The notes below the pieces were generated by a model. It did not search any database, had not been told where the DNA came from, and saw only the letters and a program-made list of their open reading frames with translations. Below, in pieces: positions 1 through 6,259 of a DNA stretch of 41,416 bases. How positions within the stretch are numbered: the first letter of the stretch is position 1; every line of letters starts with the position of its first letter. Made by a program: the position numbers and the translations under genes. Source of the DNA: E44-bin32 sp034430615 (lineage in GTDB: Bacteria > Chloroflexota > Anaerolineae > Anaerolineales > E44-bin32); assembly GCA_034430615.1 (NCBI GenBank), contig DAOUEJ010000074.1:1-41416 (forward strand), written 5' to 3'.

Positions 1-250
1 TTTCCTTGCACTTTACCAACCGAATAGGTAGCTGGTTGTTGCAACGAATCTCTTGCAACGTAAAACCTTGCGAGTAACGAAGTGCTGACTGTTGCCGCAC
101 GTGGACTAAAGGCCCGGCGGTAAACGGGTCAAGCCGATAGTCAACATTGCTTTTTGGGCCCGGATAGGGCCTTAGGGCGCTAACGTAGATGGTTGCATCA
201 TGCGTAGCCCTAGAAGCTCCCCCGTTTAAGCGGGGAGAGTGTGTCACCAG
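1..250 (+). mobile_element. IS200/IS605-type right end, omega-RNA-like structured region
   Basis: No convincing protein is encoded here; all three forward frames stop within the first ~77 bases. The stretch is full of short inverted repeats (GTTGCAA at about 36-42 paired with TTGCAAC at 53-59; GGGCCC/GGGCC near 157-173) and ends in a hairpin, CTCCCC (217-222) with GGGGAG (232-237), followed by AGTGTGTCAC. A C-rich/TTTAA/G-rich hairpin followed by a GTGTCA(C/A)-like tail is characteristic of the right ends of IS200/IS605 and IS1341 elements, where the tnpB 3' end and its guide RNA lie. I infer a relic or the right end of an element whose tnpB is lost or lies left of the window. Confidence 0.5.
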
Positions 251-332
251 TAGTCACCCCAGGCCGCATCCCGAAGAGCAAACTCAACTCACCCGGCAGT
301 GATTTCGCCCGGCCGTGATGTTTCACGAATCC

Positions 333-1907
333 TCACTTCACGAGATTCGATATGCTTCCATCAAGGGGGTGGTCGATGTCGGAGCGCTGTTCCCGGATCC
401 ATTCGATCAGAGGCTGCCGGTATAAGATCTGCGTGTCGTAGCCATCCGGGTCGAGATTGTAAAAGGGAAAGTTCTCCGTATACATGAAGTTATTTATTAA
501 TACAGTGTAGGTCTCATTCGAGACCACGGGCGCTCCTGTTTTACTGAGCAGCCATCTGCCGCTTTGTTGGATCATTCCCCCGACCGCCAGATTGTCTCCT
601 GTCGCGGCGAAGACATTTTTAATTTCTTGGCCGGTTAGCTCTATTCGGACGACTGTGTTATCGAAGGGGAGAATGCTGATCACGTCGCTTACCGTGATTT
701 CTCCCACCCTGAAGCCATCTCGTATTCCACCCAGGTTGGTGAGCGCGATTTCTGTGTTGGGAAACTGAGCCAGCCAGGCCTCCACGATCATCCTGCGGAG
801 CACCGGGCTCGACATATCCATACTACACAAGAGGTATCCAATTGGTGCGTATAAATCGGCCTCGGATTTTTCGGTCCACTTGGAGATCACTTCCTCTACC
901 GGGTGATAGCTCGCACCTCCAGAGTTTGCACCAGTGCCATACGAGATCACATCGACTGCACCGCTCTCTGTGTCGACAGAGAAGGAAGCATAGGCATAGT
1001 TTTCTATATTGTGACCAGCCTCGATGATGACTATATCATCCACGATGGAAGAGGAGACTTCCTCACAATGACCGCCCCCGAGCATCCTCACACCTGATTC
1101 GCCTATTTGGTGGGCCAGCGAATTGAGTTCTTCCAGGCAGACGTGTGCAGTGACCAGAATGAGATCCACTCCAGCCTTTTCGATTTCAGGAAGGATCTTA
1201 TCTAACGCTTCTCGATAGCCTTCAAACTCAAATCCACCGGTGTATTTTGGAAACGTGATGCCGGGTGTCAGAGTGGCGATCAACCCGATGATCGCGATGC
1301 GAACGCCGTTCACCTCAAGGATTGTGTAGGGGGAGATGCCGAGGTCTGTGGGGCGGGACCCATCGGTTTGGTAATACAAATTCGCAGCGAGTAGCGGGAA
1401 ATCCATTTCTGCAGTTCGTTGCGAGAGTCCATCCAGGCCGAAGTCAAATTCATGATTCCCCAAGGCAGCGCCAGCATACTGCATGCTATTCATGACCTCG
1501 ACCATGCTTTGCCCCTTATACCAAGTCGAGATCGCCGCTCCAGTCCACATGTCACCCCCGCTCAAGATCACGAACGGTCCTTCAGGAGTGTACCCAAATT
1601 TACTTTGCCAGACCCCGATCAGATTTTCCGCCCCGCGACCTTCATCCACACCTTCCATCCAACCTTGCTCATCGTTGGTGTACAGGATCGTGATCTCGCG
1701 TACTTGAGATCCAGGCACAACCTCTGTACTCGTGGGGATAGGTATAGAGACAGGCGCCTTGGTCAGCGTGGCTGTTTGGGCGGGGACCTGACTGGCGGAG
1801 GTAGTAGAAGTGCTGACTACATCGGTGGTAGTAAGGGGAGTTGGTGTGCAGGTTGTGGTAAAGGTCAGCGCAAGGGTGGTGACCATTAGTCGGAGCGGTT
1901 TGTTCAT
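333..1907 (-). CDS. 5'-nucleotidase/UshA-like metallophosphoesterase lipoprotein
   Basis: 524 aa. The N-terminus is a lipoprotein-type signal with a candidate lipobox Cys at residue 20, then a Thr/Ser/Pro-rich linker to about residue 65. The calcineurin-like phosphoesterase domain follows (TND at 77-79, SGGD around 116-119, GNHE at 150-153, a conserved His at 255), then a C-terminal 5'-nucleotidase domain with the substrate motif NLGGIR and DNTVV. The family hydrolyses nucleotides, UDP-sugars or related phosphoesters outside the membrane. Odd: the first metal motif reads D-E-Q instead of the usual D-x-H, and the last reads GHCE rather than GHxH, so two metal ligands are replaced. Fold confident, activity uncertain. 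No partner gene is adjacent on this strand. Confidence 0.85.
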   Translation of the reverse strand: MNKPLRLMVTTLALTFTTTCTPTPLTTTDVVSTSTTSASQVPAQTATLTKAPVSIPIPTSTEVVPGSQVREITILYTNDEQGWMEGVDEGRGAENLIGVWQSKFGYTPEGPFVILSGGDMWTGAAISTWYKGQSMVEVMNSMQYAGAALGNHEFDFGLDGLSQRTAEMDFPLLAANLYYQTDGSRPTDLGISPYTILEVNGVRIAIIGLIATLTPGITFPKYTGGFEFEGYREALDKILPEIEKAGVDLILVTAHVCLEELNSLAHQIGESGVRMLGGGHCEEVSSSIVDDIVIIEAGHNIENYAYASFSVDTESGAVDVISYGTGANSGGASYHPVEEVISKWTEKSEADLYAPIGYLLCSMDMSSPVLRRMIVEAWLAQFPNTEIALTNLGGIRDGFRVGEITVSDVISILPFDNTVVRIELTGQEIKNVFAATGDNLAVGGMIQQSGRWLLSKTGAPVVSNETYTVLINNFMYTENFPFYNLDPDGYDTQILYRQPLIEWIREQRSDIDHPLDGSISNLVK

Positions 1908-2142
1908 CTCACGCCTGCCAATGAAAGATCCTGTGGTTCAACCAGCCAAATGCTTGTCTTGCATCCCAATCATACAGCTTGGTTCGAAAATTGCGCCGGG
2001 CAGTCCGCCGTTCACCCCAATGTCCTCACGGGGTCGTTCACCCCGACGAATTTACGGGGCAACGAGATATCAGGCACTCAAAATATTCGTAATCAAATTT
2101 GCCACGTTTTAGTTCAGATGCTATATAATCTATAATATCCCC
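1908..2142. other. intergenic region with tandem small hairpins
   Basis: Between the nucleotidase and the NYN gene no credible ORF is seen. Two adjacent related units, each GTTCACCCC...GGGG (about 2010-2033 and 2036-2059), can fold as small C4/G4 hairpins about 26 bp apart. Their role is unknown. The right part carries the likely promoter of the NYN gene. Confidence 0.4.
2099..2136 (+). promoter_or_regulatory. probable promoter of the NYN gene
   Basis: TTGCCA at 2099-2104 and TATAAT at 2124-2129 (19-bp spacer), with a second overlapping TATAAT at 2131-2136. Either -10 would place the start just upstream of the two leader hairpins. Confidence 0.5.
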
Positions 2143-2197
2143 CCTGTCCCTTCGGGGGCAGGAAGCGAGGCCGTGCCCAGTTGCTGGGTGCGGCTTC
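2143..2197 (+). ncRNA. two-hairpin structured leader of the NYN gene
   Basis: Hairpin 1 is an 8-bp stem, CCTGTCCC (2143-2150) with GGGGCAGG (2155-2162), closed by a TTCG tetraloop. Hairpin 2 starts at once: 2167-2180 pairs with 2184-2197 for 14 pairs including three G-T wobbles around a 3-nt loop. Only 18 nt separate it from the ATG. There is no T-run, so these are not ordinary terminators. It could be a 5' UTR control element, a small RNA, or the nuclease's own target. Confidence 0.5.
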
Positions 2198-2215
2198 TGC
2201 GTTTATGATCCCGGT

Positions 2216-2839
2216 ATGAAGACCTATGTCTATGTCGATGGCTTCAACCTCTACTACGGCGCTGTAAAAGACACACCCTATAAATGGTTGGATATTTCGA
2301 AATTATGCAGCTACCTGTTACCCAAATCGAAGATTCTGAAGATCAAGTACTTCACTGCGAGGATTAGCTCAAGGCCCGATGATCCCGGCAAACCCACCCG
2401 GCAACAAATCTACTTGAGAGCATTACGCACCCTGCCAACCGTTGAGATTGTCTTCGGAAGCTTTCTTACGAAGGATGTATCGCTCCCACTGGCGGCCTCC
2501 AAACCAGGAACAATGAAGTTCGCAACGGTCATCAGAACCGAAGAGAAAGGTTCCGATGTAAACCTGGCCGTTCACATGATCAACGACGGCTACAAAGGAC
2601 TCTATGACACCGCCGTGATGGTCACCAATGATTCGGACCTGGTTGAAGCCATCCGGATCGTCAAGAACGAGCTTGGAAAGCCGGTCGGAATCCTCAATCC
2701 CCAGAAGCATCCCAGCGCGAGATTGGTCAAGCATGCGACCTTCATCAAGCAGATCAGGTCAGGGACGCTGAAAGCAAGCCAGTTCGAGACGTCTCTTTCG
2801 GATTCAAAGGGCACCTTTCGAAAGCCGAAGGAGTGGTAG
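2216..2839 (+). CDS. NYN-domain (PIN-like) ribonuclease
   Basis: 207 aa. The acidic motifs of the NYN/LabA-DUF88 fold are in order: YVDGFN with Asp8, EKGSDVNLA around 110-118, and TNDSD at 137-141 followed by a Rossmann-like strand and helix. NYN proteins are metal-dependent nucleases related to PIN and FLAP domains, usually acting on RNA. The start at 2216 is the first ATG and follows the structured leader directly; no strong Shine-Dalgarno is visible. The C-terminal ~30 residues are basic and serine-rich. It is a single gene without a co-oriented partner, so any antitoxin role for the leader is only a hypothesis. Confidence 0.85.
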   Translation: MKTYVYVDGFNLYYGAVKDTPYKWLDISKLCSYLLPKSKILKIKYFTARISSRPDDPGKPTRQQIYLRALRTLPTVEIVFGSFLTKDVSLPLAASKPGTMKFATVIRTEEKGSDVNLAVHMINDGYKGLYDTAVMVTNDSDLVEAIRIVKNELGKPVGILNPQKHPSARLVKHATFIKQIRSGTLKASQFETSLSDSKGTFRKPKEW

Positions 2840-2952
2840 CACTCGAGCACTCTACTGGCCTCGAGTTACGCGCAGCGTCCAGCGGATCGCGCAACACCCC
2901 GATGGTGAGGCGCCGGTGTACTCACCCGGGCGGGATGGATCTTCAAACTGCT

Positions 2953-3405
2953 TCAGCGATCGGATAAGGGGATCCCGATCGTCGCCCATTGGTCGGGGTC
3001 AAAATGCATCTGCGGGGGCAGGTCGCCCGGGGTGGGAAGGGTGCAGTCATCGTCAAGGTCGGCCGGCCAGGCCGGTTTCATATCCGGGTTCGAAGAGCGG
3101 ATGACGTTCACCGCCAAACGCAGCGTGTCGTCTATGACTTCAATCTGGTACTCGAGCTCATTCGGTGTGCTCCTGTGCGAATTGGCCGCAAGCCAGCGCT
3201 CCTCGCTGAGGAAAGCCTGGCGCGCGGCGATCGCGGCCGGCGTGAGTTCCAACCTCTGCGCCATGGTCAGTTCGGGCAGCAGCTCGGTCACATCCGGACC
3301 CACCAGGTGCGCGCCCAGGATCTCGCCGTAGTTGGCATCCGTGATCAGCTTCACCCAGCCGGCGCCCCCCTCCCTACCCGAGCGCCTTGCCGTTGGCCAT
3401 ACCAC
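2953..3405 (-). pseudogene. decayed dihydrolipoyl dehydrogenase fragment in a chimeric ORF
   Basis: The first third of this open frame (DNA 3235-3401) closely matches the C-terminal dimerisation region of the intact lpd gene (DNA 4607-4772), in the same orientation and about 1.37 kb away. The copy is one base longer: upstream of GAGW the matching frame runs into TAG after KALG, so the two parts are frameshifted. Many differences fall at third codon positions, suggesting it was once a functional paralogue or transferred copy, not a recent duplication. The rest of the ORF (about 90 residues, ending near LSDR) is not lpd and I do not recognise it. Not likely to make a working protein. Confidence 0.7.
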
Positions 3406-3423
3406 CTATATGCTCCTGCGAGC

Positions 3424-3960
3424 TTATGCCTTCCTCAATCGACCCTTAATATAATTGAACGCATCGAGTTTGCCCTCCAATTGGGACCAACTCTCGATCT
3501 CATCCAGGTCAATTGGGTTCTGCGCGGCAACCATACATGCCTGTTCCAGACACTGGAGATCCGCCCAATGATAATACTGAACAAGGCGATCCTTGACGCA
3601 CTCCGTTGGGGAGATCACCCGTAACATGCCTGTCTCAAGCGTCATTTCTGTAATCTCCTTCACCTGAGATTCCCCGATCGCCAATGGCCCCGGAGGGAAT
3701 TCCACAAAATATCCGGTGTCTGGATGCCCGAAATGTCTGCCCTCCTGGGAAAACCCTATCCCATCCATTGCTTCGACGATCTTGCGGCGCTTTGCGAAGT
3801 AGACATTCACTAGATCGAGATCCAGCGAGACATACTCACCACCGGAATAGATGGCGACAGTCGCACCACCGGAAAGGACCACCTCAATCCCCTGCTCGCG
3901 CAGGTGAGACTGGACATGGGCTGCAAGTTCAGCCTGGCTCATTTCTTTGACCGTCTTCAT
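3424..3960 (-). CDS. nucleotidyltransferase-superfamily protein (DUF6036/AbiEii-like)
   Basis: 178 aa. SGG at 30-32 followed by a SLDLDL acidic pair (Asp47, Asp49) is the pattern of minimal nucleotidyltransferases of the MNT/AbiEii/DUF6036 kind. The C-terminal half is helical with several Trp/Tyr residues. Its ATG overlaps the stop of the upstream winged-helix gene by 4 nt (ATGA), so the two are translationally coupled. Pairs of a winged-helix regulator and a nucleotidyltransferase recall type IV (AbiE-like) toxin-antitoxin modules, in which the transferase is the toxin and the HTH protein represses the operon. The role here is inferred from fold and context only. Confidence 0.65.
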   Translation of the reverse strand: MKTVKEMSQAELAAHVQSHLREQGIEVVLSGGATVAIYSGGEYVSLDLDLVNVYFAKRRKIVEAMDGIGFSQEGRHFGHPDTGYFVEFPPGPLAIGESQVKEITEMTLETGMLRVISPTECVKDRLVQYYHWADLQCLEQACMVAAQNPIDLDEIESWSQLEGKLDAFNYIKGRLRKA

Positions 3961-4289
3961 CCAGGTTTGCCCCTTCTACGCGGACGACGCCGGTTCATCA
4001 GCAGCTGCGTCCTCAATTGCGCGGGATAAAAGCCGAGCGCCTTATCGAGAAGAGTTTTGAGCTCCTGCAGGAATGGGTAGCGCGGGTTAAACGTATACAG
4101 CACGGTACGGCCTGCTTCCTTACTCACAATTACCCCACCCGATTCGAGCTTCTCCAACTGATCCTGAATGGGAGAGAGATCAGTATCAAAGAAGCGCGCT
4201 ATCTCGCGAGCATAACCCTCCTCCCTCGCCTTGAGGTAGATAAGGACCCTCTCACGGTTTCTTGACCCCAGAATCGGTTCGAGCATCAC
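3957..4289 (-). CDS. small winged-helix regulator (ArsR-like)
   Basis: 110 aa. An N-terminal winged helix (residues about 8-75: RERVLIYL, YAREIARFF, QDQLEKLESGGVIVS, then a beta-wing ending TVLYTFNP) is followed by a short helix and a very basic tail (RRRPRRRGKPG). This resembles ArsR/MarR-like one-domain repressors but has no obvious metal-binding Cys cluster. It is the first gene of a two-gene operon with the nucleotidyltransferase. The promoter upstream carries an inverted repeat and a third half-site spaced two helical turns away, a natural autoregulatory site for this protein. Confidence 0.75.
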   Translation of the reverse strand: MMLEPILGSRNRERVLIYLKAREEGYAREIARFFDTDLSPIQDQLEKLESGGVIVSKEAGRTVLYTFNPRYPFLQELKTLLDKALGFYPAQLRTQLLMNRRRPRRRGKPG

Positions 4290-4333
4290 GACCTCATTTC
4301 ACTTTTCAGATCGACCACTTCTTCAGGCTATTT

Positions 4334-4390
4334 GACCTATTTGTTGTGTCATATGACCTATTATATAGGTCTTTTTGTCCAGGATGTCAA
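4334..4390 (-). promoter_or_regulatory. promoter and operator of the winged-helix/nucleotidyltransferase pair
   Basis: On the minus strand TTGACA (4390-4385) is followed by TATATA after 17 bp, or TATAAT (4365-4360) after 19 bp. The perfect repeat GACCTA-TTATA-TAGGTC (4355-4371) covers the -10. A further GACCTA half-site lies at 4334-4339, exactly 21 bp (two helical turns) from the first. This is the layout of a self-repressing promoter. Confidence 0.65.
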
Positions 4391-4462
4391 CCCCAACACT
4401 CAGAAAGACCTCGTTCCCAGAGCGGCCCTAGTGGGAAGCTGGTGCGTGTCCACCCACAAGAA

Positions 4463-4484
4463 AAAGCGCCCTCGCGGGCGCTTT
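4463..4484 (-). terminator. lpd terminator
   Basis: GCGCCC (4466-4471), a 4-nt loop and GGGCGC (4476-4481), followed on the minus strand by TTTTTC. It lies 30 nt after the lpd stop codon. Confidence 0.8.
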
Positions 4485-4513
4485 ATTACTCTTCCCATAC
4501 AATGTAGCCAAAC

Positions 4514-5911
4514 CTACATATTGATCGCATGCCCCTCGGCATCGTGGGCGGCTTCCATCAGCGCCTCGCTCAACGTCGGGTGCGCGTGCACGTTGCGGGC
4601 GATCTCGGCCGGCGTGAGCTCCAACCTCTGCGCCATGGTCAGTTCGGGCAGAAGCTCCGTCACCTCCGGACCCACCAGGTGCGCGCCCAGGATTTCCCCA
4701 TATTTCGCATCCGTGATGAGCTTCACCCAGCCCGCTCCCTCGCCCAGCCCGAGCGCTTTGCCGTTGGCCATAAAGGGGAACCGCCCAACCTTGACCTCGT
4801 ACCCGGCTTCGGCCGCTCCCTTCTCGGTGTAGCCAAACGAGGCGACCTGCGGCTGCGAGTACGTCGCCCGCGGCATCATGCCGTAATCGAGCGTGGTCGT
4901 CTCTACCCCGGCGATGTTCTCGGCGCAGATGATGCCCATGGCCGAGGCCACGTGCGCCAGCATCAGCTTGCCGGTCAGATCGCCGATGGCCCAAATTCCT
5001 TTTACATTCGTCGCCATGCGCTCGTCAATCACGGGGAAGCCGCGCTCGTCTAGCTTCACGCCCGCTTTTTCCAGTCCCAGCCCACTCGAATTGGGTTTGA
5101 AGCCGATCGCCACCAGCGCCTGGTCGGCCTCGATCACATCCTCACCCTTCGCGCCTGAGACGCTGACCTTGACCTTGGTCTTCAGGACCTCGATCCCCTC
5201 CACGCGCGTCCCGGGCTTGACCGTCACGCCGCGCTTCTTATAGGCCTTCTCGAGTTCCTTGCTGACTTCCTCGTCCTCCAGCGGCGCCACGCGCGGCAGC
5301 ATCTCGACCAGCGTGACATCGACCCCGTACGAGTTCCAGATGGTGGAGAACTCCAGCCCGATGGCGCCGGCGCCGATAATCACGACCGACTTCGGCAGCC
5401 GCTCTTGCAGGATCGCCTCCCAGAAGGTGAGCACACGCTCACCATCGATCTCGACCCCCGGGATGGACATGGCCGTGGCCCCGGTGGCGAGCACGATGTC
5501 CTTCGCCTTCAGTTGGTTCTTGGTGCCATCCTCACCCACGACCTCGATCGTCTTCGAATCGACGAAGCTCGCCGTCCCCATATGGACGTCGACCTTGTTC
5601 TTCTTCATCAGGAACCCGACGCCCTTCACCAGACGGTCGGAGACGACCCGGCTGCGCTTGACGGCCGAGCCGTAGTCGAGCTCCAAGCCTTCGACCACAA
5701 ATCCGAACTCCTCGCCCCGTTTGCGCAGCGTGTGTGCGACGTCGGCGTTCTTCAATAAGGACTTGGATGGGATGCAGCCCACGTTCAGGCAGATCCCGCC
5801 CAAGAATTCCTTCTCAACAATAGCGGTCTTCAAACCCAGCTGGGCGGCGCGGATGGCGCACACGTAGCCGCCCGGCCCGGCACCGATCACGATCAGGTCA
5901 TATTCGGTCAT
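4514..5911 (-). CDS. lpdA: dihydrolipoyl dehydrogenase (E3)
   Basis: 465 aa, normal length. FAD-binding GAGPGG near residues 10-15, redox-active disulfide CLNVGC (Cys41, Cys46), an NAD-binding GAGAIGLE motif in the middle, the second FAD motif AIGDL, and the C-terminal active-site His-Pro-x3-Glu (HPTLSE). It reoxidises the dihydrolipoyl arm of 2-oxo acid dehydrogenase or glycine cleavage complexes, passing electrons to NAD+. The ATG at 5911 is preferred over TTG at 5914 because GAGGAG then sits 6 nt upstream. The E1/E2 or glycine cleavage genes are not in this window. A 36-codon ORF lies just upstream, and a decayed relative of the 3' end lies downstream. Confidence 0.95.
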   Translation of the reverse strand: MTEYDLIVIGAGPGGYVCAIRAAQLGLKTAIVEKEFLGGICLNVGCIPSKSLLKNADVAHTLRKRGEEFGFVVEGLELDYGSAVKRSRVVSDRLVKGVGFLMKKNKVDVHMGTASFVDSKTIEVVGEDGTKNQLKAKDIVLATGATAMSIPGVEIDGERVLTFWEAILQERLPKSVVIIGAGAIGLEFSTIWNSYGVDVTLVEMLPRVAPLEDEEVSKELEKAYKKRGVTVKPGTRVEGIEVLKTKVKVSVSGAKGEDVIEADQALVAIGFKPNSSGLGLEKAGVKLDERGFPVIDERMATNVKGIWAIGDLTGKLMLAHVASAMGIICAENIAGVETTTLDYGMMPRATYSQPQVASFGYTEKGAAEAGYEVKVGRFPFMANGKALGLGEGAGWVKLITDAKYGEILGAHLVGPEVTELLPELTMAQRLELTPAEIARNVHAHPTLSEALMEAAHDAEGHAINM

Positions 5912-5963
5912 CAAACGCTCCTCTTAGAAGTCTCTAACCTATTCTAACGCACGCCGGGTATGG

Positions 5964-6074
5964 TCAGGACCAGTCCTCGAGCACTTGGACAAGTGTGCCC
6001 AGGAATTGATCGCCGACGGCGCCGTCCAGCATGCTCCAGTACATCGCGCGCAGAGTCTCATGATCGGGCGTCAT
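5964..6074 (-). CDS. possible 36-residue protein upstream of lpd
   Basis: ATG at 6074 is preceded by AGGAGG at ideal spacing. The frame encodes 36 residues beginning MTPDHETLRAMYWSML and ending QVLEDWS, then stops 52 nt before lpd. It is acidic and amphipathic with no recognisable family. It lies only 26 nt downstream of a strong terminator hairpin, so it may be a short protein translated from an attenuated leader, or a chance ORF with a good ribosome site. Confidence 0.35.
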   Translation of the reverse strand: MTPDHETLRAMYWSMLDGAVGDQFLGTLVQVLEDWS

Positions 6075-6100
6075 GCCACCTCCTGGTACGGGTCGACTAC

Positions 6101-6180
6101 CAAAAAAGGAACCCCCTGCGAGCTGCGAACGCTAGCAAGGGGGACGGTTCGAACCTGGTGGGGATACCCCACAAGCTTGT
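6101..6180 (-). terminator. hairpin-rich terminator/leader between fadF-like gene and lpd
   Basis: On the minus strand a long hairpin whose base is CCCCC (6143-6139) with GGGGG (6116-6112) ends in TTCCTTTTTT, a canonical intrinsic terminator for the upstream oxidoreductase gene. Before it come three perfect small palindromes: GGTTCGAACC (6147-6156), GTGGGGATACCCCAC (6158-6172) and ACAAGCTTGT (6171-6180). Four palindromes in 80 bp is more than a simple terminator needs. Confidence 0.6.
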
Positions 6181-6259
6181 GCTTATCTGCTGACATCCCC
6201 GGGCGATTCCCCTTCTAACGGCAGGGACCCTCCAATCATACCCTCCTCTGTCCGAATTC

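Noticed and set aside
2010..2059. terminator pair after the nucleotidase or NYN gene
   Set aside because: Both flanking genes start here instead of ending (divergent), the stems are only four pairs, and there is no T-run.
6112..6172. tRNA or tRNA fragment suggested by GGTTCGAACC
   Set aside because: The flanks do not form a T-stem, no anticodon arm or acceptor stem can be drawn on either strand, and the element ends in a terminator.
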